From contig NZ_JAJFZN010000004.1 in NCBI RefSeq assembly GCF_020731145.1, positions 434,001 to 498,000 of the forward strand: a stretch of DNA of 64,000 nt, given 5' to 3'. Within the stretch, counting starts at the first letter, position 1. Each line of letters begins with the position of its first letter. The stretch is from Sneathiella sp. HT1-7. Lineage in GTDB: Bacteria > Pseudomonadota > Alphaproteobacteria > Sneathiellales > Sneathiellaceae. Made by a program: the position numbers and the translations under genes. Shown piece after piece: positions 45,732-54,262 of this stretch. Under the pieces are notes generated by a model. That model made no database searches. It saw only the letters and a list, made by a program, of their open reading frames with translations, and had not been told where the DNA came from.

Positions 45732-46325
45732 TTACCCCTTCATGGCACTATCCACCACCCTTTGCAGCATCGGGGCATAGTGGGAAAAGCCCGGCGTCTC
45801 CTTGCCAGGTACTTTGCCGATATCGTCCCACTTACGCACCTGAACGATTGCGTCGATATCTCCGTTCGCGGCAAATTTTTTCGCCGCCGACTCGCTCATT
45901 GGGCCGCCCTGAAGCTTCAGGCTCAGGATCGATGCATCGGATAATTTCGAAAAATATTCGGGTTCAACCGTACAGAGGTAGCGCTTCGCCGAGACATGAT
46001 GGCGCACGCAGTCAGTTACAATTTTCGGGAAAAACGGCGCAAGAACAGTGGCCCCTGCCCGATCATGATGGCTGTCGATACCAAGCTCCGCGGCGTTATC
46101 GGGGAATTCATTGGTAAAATGCCCAATATCATGAAGCAATGCCGCAACAATCAGTTCTTCGCTCGCATCGGACTCTTCCGCGAGTTCCGCTGTCTGGAAC
46201 ATATGCTCCGAGATTGTCACATCTTCTCCAAGATATTCCTCCGCCCCGCGGCGAGCAAAAATATCGGCGATGAAGTCGACAACATTGTCTTTCGTGAGTT
46301 TCGAATAGTCTGGTTTAGGCATCAT
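45732..46325 (-). CDS. HD-domain mixed-valent di-iron oxygenase, PhnZ/TmpB-like
   Basis: 197 residues. The HD-type ligands follow PhnZ spacing: His41 (SEHMFQTAEL), His65-Asp66 (LLHDIGHF), His87 (SHHDRAG), His109/110 (VRHHVSAKRY) and Asp167/168 (RKWDDIGK). Tyr31 and Glu34 (EEYLGED) sit at the same -10 and -7 offsets as the substrate-gating Tyr/Glu pair of PhnZ. The enzyme would oxidatively cleave an alpha-hydroxylated aminoethylphosphonate to the amino acid and phosphate. Next to a betaine-hydroxylase-like partner and a dimethylglycine dehydrogenase, TmpB (giving glycine betaine) is more likely than PhnZ (giving glycine). Its start overlaps the dioxygenase gene by 11 bases. Confidence 0.88.
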   Translation of the reverse strand: MMPKPDYSKLTKDNVVDFIADIFARRGAEEYLGEDVTISEHMFQTAELAEESDASEELIVAALLHDIGHFTNEFPDNAAELGIDSHHDRAGATVLAPFFPKIVTDCVRHHVSAKRYLCTVEPEYFSKLSDASILSLKLQGGPMSESAAKKFAANGDIDAIVQVRKWDDIGKVPGKETPGFSHYAPMLQRVVDSAMKG

Positions 46326-47484
46326 TAATCCCTAAATTCTCTTGTTCAAGTGTCGCAAGCGTTGATAGCAAACCATCCTTATCAGGATAGCAGCCCTGGA
46401 GCCAGCGTGTTCCGTGACCGGAGTATGCATTACGGGCATGCAAAACGCGGGTGTTATCAACTATAAAGCAGTCGCCGGGTTCAAGTCGGAAACTTACGGC
46501 CATCGCAGGGTCATTAATGATTTCACTCAACGCCCGGTAAGCCACATAATAGTCCGGCATTTTGTCGAACGGTACATCCGTAACCGGCGCAATGGAACGG
46601 TTATTGAAGCGGACGCCGACAAGCTCTCCATCCGGCTCCAGTTCAATCATCGGCTTGCGGGCTTGCAGGCAGACGCCCGACTGCCCGGCATATTCATACC
46701 GGGCATTATAGCGGGCCAGAATCTCGAAATGCTCCGGATTGCGCTCCTGAAGGCATTTAGCGGCCTTAAACCCATCGACAACGAGCGAATCTCCGCCCGT
46801 CGCCGAATTCTCCAGCGCATAAAGGATCTGCATCGTCGGAACCGGGTCACGATAAGGGTTATCCGTATGGGCCTGCAATCCCGCCGAAGTAAAGGCTAGA
46901 TTGGTCGGCGTCACTTCAGCGCGCACCTCAAACCATTTGCCATAATTCGTCTCCCTGACAAAGCCAAACAGCGCCGCGACACCCAGAAGTGCTCCACTTT
47001 TTATTGGCCCACCGGTCATTTTTGCAAAACCAAATCGACGGATATCACCTAGCCATATGGCCAATGCCTCTTTATCACGTTTGACCGTTTCAAAATCCGC
47101 CGTTGGCACGCGGTTGGTCAACGCCTTATCCCAGATTTCAACGCTCGAATCGAGCCATCCGACGGAGTGCTCGCGCGCTATATCATAGGAATGTTCCTGC
47201 AGCCACCTTAGCGAATAGGATACGGACCTTTCCTCAGGCTGAAATTCAACGGTCAGCCTGTCCGGCGCGTCTAATGTCGCGGCGGTGATCTTCGTATTCA
47301 GCGGAATATCATCAATCATGATGAGACGTTGACCATTTTGCGGAGAGCGTGTGCGGACATCCAGCGCATTATCCCGAAGCCACAAGGCGTGAAACCGGAT
47401 CGCGCCACCGCCTTCCCGGTGAAGAATAATATAGTCCCCTTCCCCGGCCAACTCGACATTCTGTATTCTGCAAATTTCGGTCAT
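46315..47484 (-). CDS. Fe(II)/2-oxoglutarate dioxygenase, TmpA-like
   Basis: 389 residues. The N-terminal about 100 residues are the gamma-butyrobetaine-hydroxylase-like domain (FHALWLRDNALDVRTRSP), but the Cys residues that bind zinc in eukaryotic members are absent. The TauD-type catalytic domain has iron ligands His206, Asp208 (QAHTDNPYRDP) and His349 (NTRVLHARNAY), and Arg360 for 2-oxoglutarate. Such enzymes hydroxylate quaternary-amine compounds. Fused by overlap to the PhnZ/TmpB-like gene, it most likely hydroxylates 2-(trimethylamino)ethylphosphonate. A PhnY*-type role on unmethylated aminoethylphosphonate is the alternative. Confidence 0.85.
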   Translation of the reverse strand: MTEICRIQNVELAGEGDYIILHREGGGAIRFHALWLRDNALDVRTRSPQNGQRLIMIDDIPLNTKITAATLDAPDRLTVEFQPEERSVSYSLRWLQEHSYDIAREHSVGWLDSSVEIWDKALTNRVPTADFETVKRDKEALAIWLGDIRRFGFAKMTGGPIKSGALLGVAALFGFVRETNYGKWFEVRAEVTPTNLAFTSAGLQAHTDNPYRDPVPTMQILYALENSATGGDSLVVDGFKAAKCLQERNPEHFEILARYNARYEYAGQSGVCLQARKPMIELEPDGELVGVRFNNRSIAPVTDVPFDKMPDYYVAYRALSEIINDPAMAVSFRLEPGDCFIVDNTRVLHARNAYSGHGTRWLQGCYPDKDGLLSTLATLEQENLGINDA

Positions 47485-47510
47485 TAGTATTTGATTTCAA
47501 GCTATTGATA

Positions 47511-49964
47511 TCAAGATTTAATTTTCTTCATAAGCGGATCATAGAGCGGCTCCAGATGCACCTGACACGGCACCCGCTTCAAGGCAACATCAAGCTCATA
47601 GTTGCCGCTCAGCACGAATTCCTTATCCACACCGTCTGGATTGCGGACATATCCATAGCCAATTGATTTTTCAATTGTGTGACCATAACCACCACTGGAA
47701 AGCCAGCCGACCCGTTCCCCATTCCGGTAGATCGTCTCCCGCCCCAAAAGGACAATATCCGGATCTTGGACCGTGAAGCAGGTCAGCATTTTACGAACCC
47801 CCTTTGCCTTCTGCCTCTCTATCGCCGCACGTCCCTTGAAGTCCCGGCCCGACTTCATTTTTACCGCCCAGCCAAGCCCGGCCTCAACCGGGGTGTGGTC
47901 CGGGCCGATATCCGCCCCCCAGGCGCGATAGCCCTTCTCAAGACGACAGCTTTCAATCACGCGATAGCCTGCATTCTTGAGACCGAGCGGCCCACCCGCG
48001 CTCATCAAGGCGTCATACACTGCGCCCGCGTTACTGGCAGACATATGAAGCTCCCAGCCGAGTTCTCCCATATAGGTCAGGCGCAGCGCCAAGACAGGAT
48101 GGCCCGCAATATCGATCACCCGCCCCGTCGCGAAGGGATAGTCTTCATGGGAGATTTCATCCTTCGTTACCTGCGCCAGAATTTCGCGCGACACTGGCCC
48201 CATCAATGAAAGAACGGACCGTTCTTCCGTTATATCGCTCAAGATGCAGTCCATATGCGGTGGTACGTTCCGCAAGATCCAGTTGTAATCATGAGTTGCG
48301 AAGCCGGTTCCCGTGACGATATAAAATTCATTCTCTTCCAAGCGCGTAACGGTCAGGTCACACTCAATCCCGCCCTTGTCATTCAGCATCTGCGTATAAA
48401 TAACCGATCCTATAGGACGCAAGACATTGCCTGACGCAATCCAGTCGAGCGCCGCCGCCGCATCCGATCCGGTCAGGAGAAATTTCGCGAATGAGGTCTG
48501 ATCGATCAAGACGGCGGCTTCCCGCGCGGCTTTATGCTCTCTCGCCACTGCATTGAACCAGTTTTGGCGGCCAAAACTGTAGCTATCTGCCGGTATCTCC
48601 CCTGCCTCTATATCCGCGAACCAGTTCGGCCGTTCCCAGCCGAGCTTTTCGCCAAAACAGGCGCCAGCCACCTTCAACCTTTCATAAAGCGGAGAGGTAC
48701 GAAATGGGCGACCTGCTTGATGCTCTTCGTGCGGCCAGGCCATAGTGTAATGCTTGCCATAGGCTTCGACGGTACGCTTTTTAATCCAGTCGTCGTCGAA
48801 ATGCGGCTTTCCAAAGCGACGGATATCCGCGGCCCAAAGGTCATAGGGCGGCTCCCCTTTCGCGACCCACTCGGCCAACACCATGCCAGCTCCACCGCCA
48901 GAGGCAATACCAAAGGCATTAAACCCGGCACCGACAAAGAAGTTTTTAAGCTCCGGTGCCTCACCGAGGATAAAATTCCCGTCCGGCGTAAAGCTTTCCG
49001 GACCGTTGACCAGTTCCTTGATGCCCGCTGTCTCCAGCGCCGGAACGCGACCCAGCGCCAGTTCCATCATCGGCTCAAAATGGTCAAAATCCGACGGCAG
49101 CAGCGAAAAATGAAAGTCCTCCGGAATACCGTCTTCCGCCCACAAGACTGGGTTGGGCTCATATCCGCCCATGACGAGGCCGCCCACCTCTTCTTTATAG
49201 TAAGTCAGTCGGTCGGGATCGCGTAAAGTGGGTAGGTTACGCGGCATATCCTTGATGGGTTCTGTGATCAGATACTGATGCTGCACCGGGACTAGCGGCA
49301 CATTTACGCCGAAACGCCCCGCAAACTCCCGCGTCCATTGACCTGCGCAACAGACAACGATTTCACATTCGATAAAACCTTTATCCGTTTGAATTCCTTT
49401 TATTTTTCCATCTTCAATAAGGATGTCTGTGACACTTGTATCTTCAAATATAGACGCCCCGGCCATACGTGCGCCTTTCGCCAGCGCCTGCGTGATATCT
49501 GACGGGTTTGCCTGGCCGTCCGTTGGCAAGAATGCCGCTCCAATCACATCCTCTATCGACATGATCGGCCAGAGATCCCGCGCCTCCGACGGGCTCAAAA
49601 GCTGCATATCAAGACCGAAGGATTGCGCCGTCGTCGCCTGCCGTTTGACTTCTTCCCATCTCGCATCGTTACAGGCTAGGCGAAGGCCTCCATTCATCTT
49701 CCATCCAGTGGCAAGCCCGGTTTCTTCTTCCAGCCGGTTGTAGAGATCGACGGAGTATCCCAGGAGCTCGGTGATATTGGCGCTGGAGCGAAGCTGCCCG
49801 ACCAGCCCCGCCGCATGGAATGTCGTTCCGGAGGTGAGTTTCTTGCGCTCCAGAAGAACAGTGTCCGTCCAACCAAGTTTCGCCAGATGATAGGCCGTAG
49901 AGCAACCAACAATTCCGCCGCCGATCACAACCGCTTTCGCTGTCGTGGGGAGTTCTTTCACCAT
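47511..49964 (-). CDS. Dimethylglycine/sarcosine dehydrogenase-type flavoprotein
   Basis: 817 residues. An N-terminal DAO domain has the FAD motif VVIGGGIVGCSTAYHLAKLG and TSGTTFHAAGLV, where His50 matches the His that holds FAD covalently in dimethylglycine dehydrogenase. An FAO-middle region follows, then aminomethyltransferase (GcvT) N and C domains from about residue 430 (YKAWGADIGPDHTPVEAGLG, i.e. RAWGADIGPDHTPVEAGLGW, and the GYVR region), which bind tetrahydrofolate and accept the one-carbon unit. Acts on an N-methyl amine such as dimethylglycine. Placed between the choline-kinase-like gene (directly adjacent) and the dioxygenase. Confidence 0.9.
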   Translation of the reverse strand: MVKELPTTAKAVVIGGGIVGCSTAYHLAKLGWTDTVLLERKKLTSGTTFHAAGLVGQLRSSANITELLGYSVDLYNRLEEETGLATGWKMNGGLRLACNDARWEEVKRQATTAQSFGLDMQLLSPSEARDLWPIMSIEDVIGAAFLPTDGQANPSDITQALAKGARMAGASIFEDTSVTDILIEDGKIKGIQTDKGFIECEIVVCCAGQWTREFAGRFGVNVPLVPVQHQYLITEPIKDMPRNLPTLRDPDRLTYYKEEVGGLVMGGYEPNPVLWAEDGIPEDFHFSLLPSDFDHFEPMMELALGRVPALETAGIKELVNGPESFTPDGNFILGEAPELKNFFVGAGFNAFGIASGGGAGMVLAEWVAKGEPPYDLWAADIRRFGKPHFDDDWIKKRTVEAYGKHYTMAWPHEEHQAGRPFRTSPLYERLKVAGACFGEKLGWERPNWFADIEAGEIPADSYSFGRQNWFNAVAREHKAAREAAVLIDQTSFAKFLLTGSDAAAALDWIASGNVLRPIGSVIYTQMLNDKGGIECDLTVTRLEENEFYIVTGTGFATHDYNWILRNVPPHMDCILSDITEERSVLSLMGPVSREILAQVTKDEISHEDYPFATGRVIDIAGHPVLALRLTYMGELGWELHMSASNAGAVYDALMSAGGPLGLKNAGYRVIESCRLEKGYRAWGADIGPDHTPVEAGLGWAVKMKSGRDFKGRAAIERQKAKGVRKMLTCFTVQDPDIVLLGRETIYRNGERVGWLSSGGYGHTIEKSIGYGYVRNPDGVDKEFVLSGNYELDVALKRVPCQVHLEPLYDPLMKKIKS

Positions 49965-50861
49965 TTAGAGGTAATCCTTCTTATAACTGTCGTAAGCCGG
50001 CTCGAACTTTTCAAGGCAGATTTGGGTATATTTCCCATAGTCGAAATCAAGCTTGGAATAAAGCTCCGATACCATGCTCCACATTACCTCCCTGAGGAGA
50101 GAGGCAATTTTCATTGCTTGATAGCGGGCCCAAAGATCATCGGTAAGCGGTGTCTCGAAATAGCTTTCCAACATCTCTTTCTGGATTTGTTCCGCGACAT
50201 CATTGTTAGAGGCTAATCCAGCCAAATCAAAAAGCGGCGTGTTAAACCCCGCATATTCCCAGTCAATCAGCCAAAGTCGTGCTCCGTCATCCAAAAAATT
50301 CGCGGCGAGCAAGTCATTATGGCCAAAAACAATATCATAGGGACCGGAGCGCGCCTCGGTCTCTGTCGCTATTTTCAGGAATTCCGATATTCGTTTTTTA
50401 TGAGAACTATTTCCATCTGCCAGCAACCGTGCATATTCCCGCAGCACATGAAAGACCCAGAAAATCGGCGGCGACCCCTGAAGTCGTGCTGGAATGTCCC
50501 GATGTGCTTGCCGAATAAGGTGGATCGCCCGACTGCGGATATCATTGTCAATGAGGTCTTCCGGCGTGAGGGTCCTCCCCTCGATATACTCAAGAATCAG
50601 CACGCCTGGCTCACTATGGACAACCGCCGGTGAGATACCGGCGGCATGCGCGGCCTCGCTTGCGGCTAATTCATGGGCCCGAGTGATATGATGAAACGGG
50701 ATGTCTTCGCCTAGCCGGACAACATACTGTTGCCCCCCGTCGGTCACGAGAAAATTCGCATTCGTCATACCGCCGTCCAGTGGCTCGATAGACGGTGTCA
50801 CGTGCCACAGAGAAAGCCCGGATATTTTTTCCTGCGCACTAGTCACGTTGCCGTTCGCCAA
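49965..50861 (-). CDS. Choline/ethanolamine kinase-like phosphotransferase
   Basis: 298 residues of the APH/ChoK fold. Visible parts: the nucleotide-loop GGMTNANFLV, the catalytic FGHNDLLAANFL (HxDxxxxN) and the metal-binding LIDWEYAGFN, as in LicA/choline kinase rather than antibiotic kinases. The stop abuts the dehydrogenase start by one base, so it heads the operon kinase-dehydrogenase-TmpA-like-TmpB-like. This pairing with dimethylglycine-dehydrogenase-like genes suggests a choline- or betaine-related substrate. Confidence 0.88.
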   Translation of the reverse strand: MANGNVTSAQEKISGLSLWHVTPSIEPLDGGMTNANFLVTDGGQQYVVRLGEDIPFHHITRAHELAASEAAHAAGISPAVVHSEPGVLILEYIEGRTLTPEDLIDNDIRSRAIHLIRQAHRDIPARLQGSPPIFWVFHVLREYARLLADGNSSHKKRISEFLKIATETEARSGPYDIVFGHNDLLAANFLDDGARLWLIDWEYAGFNTPLFDLAGLASNNDVAEQIQKEMLESYFETPLTDDLWARYQAMKIASLLREVMWSMVSELYSKLDFDYGKYTQICLEKFEPAYDSYKKDYL

Positions 50862-51017
50862 ATGTCAAACCATCCCCCTCCGCCTTTGCATCCGCAATAT
50901 ATCGCGACGGCATCCCATTCTACCTAGCAAAGAATGACGACAAAAGGAAGTTGCGGCTATCTGCATGGCGTAAGAACTCCCCCTCCTCTCACTAACGGCA
51001 AGATTTCGGACCAGTAA

Positions 51018-51362
51018 TTATCCAGCAACTTTCTTCACAAACTCCGATTTTAGCCCCATCTGACCAATGCCCGGTACTTTACAATCAATATCGTGGTCGC
51101 CATCAACAAGCCGAATATTCTTGACCTTGGTGCCTACCTTCACAACTGACGATGCCCCTTTGACTTTGAGATCCTTGATAACCGTTACAGTATCTCCGTC
51201 CTGCAATTCTGCACCGTTCGCATCACGGATAATGTTAGATTCTGTTGCAGCACCATCGGCATCTTTGGCCCATTCATGAGCACATTCGGGGCATATAAGC
51301 AGGCCGCCATCCTCATAAACATACGGAGACTGACATCCTGGACAAGGGGGCAGTTCACTCAT
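51018..51362 (-). CDS. PhnA/YjdM-type zinc-ribbon protein
   Basis: 114 residues. An N-terminal zinc ribbon has [21 protein letters not shown] (four Cys; given as two CxxC pairs, CPGC and CPEC), followed by the beta-rich PhnA domain [20 protein letters not shown]. Once called alkylphosphonate uptake protein, the family is not the phosphonoacetate hydrolase and its function is unsettled. It sits alone beside the phosphonate cluster, which may be coincidence. Confidence 0.92.
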   Translation of the reverse strand: MSELPPCPGCQSPYVYEDGGLLICPECAHEWAKDADGAATESNIIRDANGAELQDGDTVTVIKDLKVKGASSVVKVGTKVKNIRLVDGDHDIDCKVPGIGQMGLKSEFVKKVAG

Positions 51363-51618
51363 TGTAAAACCTCTCGCTCTTAGGCGTTAATCTAGGGCTA
51401 TTGGACAAATCCAAACTAATCTTGTTAAAATCTCGCCTCTTTTACGACCCGCAATCGAAATGACCTTGCCAACGCGCCAATTCTATGACGCTTGAAACAG
51501 ATTTGTTTAATTTGGGGACGTTCAAGATTGAAATGTTTATAGATTGACGCAGGAGTAGATACAAATATTTATAACCATCGCTGACGACAAAACGGCTGCT
51601 CAGCGGGCCACACTTTTC

Positions 51619-53448
51619 CTAAGAAACGTCAAGCGCCCCTTTGATGAACTCCATAGCATCGCCGAGGGCCGCGATCGAGGCAATCTCTGCGGCAGAAAAC
51701 TGCATATCGAAAGCAATCTCCAACTCCTCAATCAGGCTCATATGCGCCAGCGAATCCCAGCCATCGGTATTGAACGGCGTTGAATCTGCCGATAGTCCCG
51801 TCGCATCGACATTGAAGCATTTGGCCGCAACCGCACAGACTTTTTCCTCAAGACCGCCGCTTTCTTCCGCAAACGTGGCGGGCTCTTCTGCCAAGACCGC
51901 CGCGTCGTTCGCCGCCCCGGCAATCATTTCTGCTATCAGTACCTTGCCTGAAGCGCCACGCGGCAGCGAAGTCATGATACGGAATTCTGCCGGTGTTCGC
52001 TCCGCCGAGAGATGCTTCCGGCAAAAGGCTGATGCGGCGGCGGGGGTAATTTCCTGACCAGGCTGAGGTGCAATCGCAGCGACCAGCTTTTCGCCGCGCG
52101 CCGCATCGGGGACGCCGAAGGCTACCGCCTCCGCCACACCTGGCATGGTCGAGAGAATAATCGCTACTGTCTCCGGGTGGATCGTCGCACCGGCGGAGAC
52201 AATTGCCGTTTTCTTGCGTCCGACAAAATCATAGAGCCCGTCAGGGTTGATGCGGACATAATCACCCGTATGAAAGGCGCCGTCACGCAAAACTGTCCGA
52301 GTGATATCCGGTGCATTGAAATAGCCGCGCATCACCGTCGGGCCAGAAAGCACCAGTTCCCCGGTTTCGCCTGCGGGTACGGGGCGGAAATCATCATCCA
52401 GAACCATGGCGGTACACCCATAGGGCCGTCCGAGCGATCCGATCCTCCGTGTGGCGTTTTCCGGTCCAGCAAACAGGGCATCGCAGACCACTTCACTCAG
52501 GCCGTAGGCATTGACCACAGGTATCTTGAAGGTCTCCTCAACGTGGCTCCAGAGCTGAGCATCGAGAAGATCCGCACTACAAAGGATAAAACGAAAATTG
52601 GGTCCGGAGAAGGCGTCTCTTTTATCACTGCCGATCCGGGCTACAATACGGAGCATAGCGGGCACTGTGATAAAATGGGTGATATCCTTCTCAGTGAGCG
52701 CGTTCAGGATCGCAGGCACGTTCTGCACTGAAAAGGGTGTCTGGCGATAAAGATATCCGCCGAACCACAGAGCGACAAGCGGACCCCGGATCAATCCGTC
52801 AACATGATGAAGCGGCAACAGGTTAAGCAGCCGTGTCCCGCTGTCAAAGCCGTAAATCTCATCAAAAATGGTGAGCTGCGCGATCAGGTTTTCATAGGTC
52901 AGCTCAACGGCCTTCGGCGTCGATGTCGTCCCAGACGTCAGCACCAGAAGCGCAACTTCTGGCCGGTTTTCGACCGGTGTCCAACGGCCGGGATCTTGTA
53001 CGTACAACAATGTGTCATGGACCTTGCGGATCGGGAAAATCCGGGATTGCGGTAGCTTCTCATCCAGTGTGGCATTTACCAGCATATCCTCATCCGCAAA
53101 GAGCGCGGCAGGATCGCAAACATCCATCAGTTCGCCGAGCTCCGACCCGGTTATTTCGGCATCGCCTATAACCGGCGTTATGCCCGCGCGAAGCAGTGCG
53201 AGAAAGAGCTTCACCACGGCTTCTTCATCCCTGGAAGCGACAAGAACCCGATCCCCGGTGACAAGACCGTTTGCGGTAAACATCGCAGCAAGGCAGCGCA
53301 TATCACGAGCCAGCGTTCCATACGAGAAAGATCCGTTCGCCAGATCAGCAAATTTTTTCTCTAAATTTCCTTCCAACCTCCAATTGAGATTATCACAAAA
53401 ATGATCGAAAGGATGAACGCCCGGCTTGATCGGCAACTCAAACATCAA
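51619..53448 (-). CDS. AMP-forming acyl/aminoacyl ligase fused to a carrier domain
   Basis: 609 residues. Residues 1-510 are an ANL-type adenylation domain: LVLTSGTTSTPKAVELTYEN (A3), YGLSEVVCDALF (A5), TGDYVRINPDGLYDFVGRKK (A7-A8) and SGKVLIAEM (A10, Lys). Residues 535-605 are a phosphopantetheine carrier with GWDSLAHMSLIEELE, attachment at Ser566. It therefore activates an acid and loads it on its own carrier. It is the last gene of a four-gene overlapping operon with a thioesterase, a COG3146 protein and a gamma-glutamyltransferase-like protein. The start overlaps the thioesterase end by 11 bases. Substrate unknown. Confidence 0.9.
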   Translation of the reverse strand: MMFELPIKPGVHPFDHFCDNLNWRLEGNLEKKFADLANGSFSYGTLARDMRCLAAMFTANGLVTGDRVLVASRDEEAVVKLFLALLRAGITPVIGDAEITGSELGELMDVCDPAALFADEDMLVNATLDEKLPQSRIFPIRKVHDTLLYVQDPGRWTPVENRPEVALLVLTSGTTSTPKAVELTYENLIAQLTIFDEIYGFDSGTRLLNLLPLHHVDGLIRGPLVALWFGGYLYRQTPFSVQNVPAILNALTEKDITHFITVPAMLRIVARIGSDKRDAFSGPNFRFILCSADLLDAQLWSHVEETFKIPVVNAYGLSEVVCDALFAGPENATRRIGSLGRPYGCTAMVLDDDFRPVPAGETGELVLSGPTVMRGYFNAPDITRTVLRDGAFHTGDYVRINPDGLYDFVGRKKTAIVSAGATIHPETVAIILSTMPGVAEAVAFGVPDAARGEKLVAAIAPQPGQEITPAAASAFCRKHLSAERTPAEFRIMTSLPRGASGKVLIAEMIAGAANDAAVLAEEPATFAEESGGLEEKVCAVAAKCFNVDATGLSADSTPFNTDGWDSLAHMSLIEELEIAFDMQFSAAEIASIAALGDAMEFIKGALDVS

Positions 53449-54262
53449 CTAATCCCTTTTTTACCGTCTCAAGACGAAGGCGCAATTTTTCGACAAGAAC
53501 GACTGCATTATCTGGGTTGCGCAGCATGGAAAGATGGTCTCCCGGCACATTCACCAGCGTGAGCGCGCCGCTAATCAAATGCGCCCACCCCAGATCGTCA
53601 AGCCGATGACCCCACGGGGTTTCCTCGGCGCGAAAAACGGTGACAGACCCATCCCATGGGCGGGGCTGATATTCAGCCATCTTGGCATATAGTTGTCGGA
53701 TAATCGAACGGTGCGCTTCAGCATGATTTCCAAGTTCCATACGAATCTGACCATAGCGATGCAGAACCAGCGGATCGCTCTCGCCTGGCAATAAAGTACG
53801 CCAGTTGCGAGCAACATAACGTGCGATATAGAGAGTTTCATGTAAAGGGTTCCGGAGAAAACGCGCGATCAAGGCGCGCGACCGGATACTCGTATCCAGA
53901 ATAAGCAGTTCGCCGGTTTCTGGCTCCATTGTAGAAAGATGCCGCGCCGTCTCAAAGGCCAACAGCCCGGCAAAGGAAAAGCCGCAAATATGAATTGGCC
54001 GGGGTATATCCGACTGATGAATATCCGTGGCAAAGCGCTCCGCGATCTCAATCAGGCTGAAGCTATCAAGGGTGCCAACCATATCCGGGGCGAGACGCGC
54101 GCCAAAACAGGAAAACTCTGTGCAAAGAATTTTTTGGATTGGTTGCGCGTAAAGAACATTGCCACCGAAGTCTGGAAGAAAGACAAGGCTTCCCCCTGTC
54201 TCCAGACTGTTCATTCGCATCAAGGTGCGAGGCAAAGTATTGCGCAGCGTTTGCATATTCAT
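53438..54262 (-). CDS. Type II-like thioesterase (alpha/beta hydrolase)
   Basis: 274 residues. GFSFAG holds the catalytic Ser96 (ICGFSFAGLLAFETARHL), FLPDFGG gives the oxyanion region, and VPGDHLSML supplies the catalytic His. The pattern is that of NRPS/PKS thioesterases which release or edit carrier-bound acyl groups. Starts overlap: ATGA with the COG3146 gene, and its end overlaps the ligase-carrier gene, so the natural partner is that carrier domain. Confidence 0.9.
   Translation of the reverse strand: MNMQTLRNTLPRTLMRMNSLETGGSLVFLPDFGGNVLYAQPIQKILCTEFSCFGARLAPDMVGTLDSFSLIEIAERFATDIHQSDIPRPIHICGFSFAGLLAFETARHLSTMEPETGELLILDTSIRSRALIARFLRNPLHETLYIARYVARNWRTLLPGESDPLVLHRYGQIRMELGNHAEAHRSIIRQLYAKMAEYQPRPWDGSVTVFRAEETPWGHRLDDLGWAHLISGALTLVNVPGDHLSMLRNPDNAVVLVEKLRLRLETVKKGLVDV

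Noticed and set aside
48534-49226. 230-codon antisense frame over the dimethylglycine dehydrogenase-like gene
   Set aside because: Shadow of the real gene; no ribosome site or recognisable domain.
51018-51362. Calling the zinc-ribbon PhnA protein a C-P bond hydrolase
   Set aside because: Only the name is shared; the hydrolase is the 424-residue alkaline-phosphatase-type protein at 42182.
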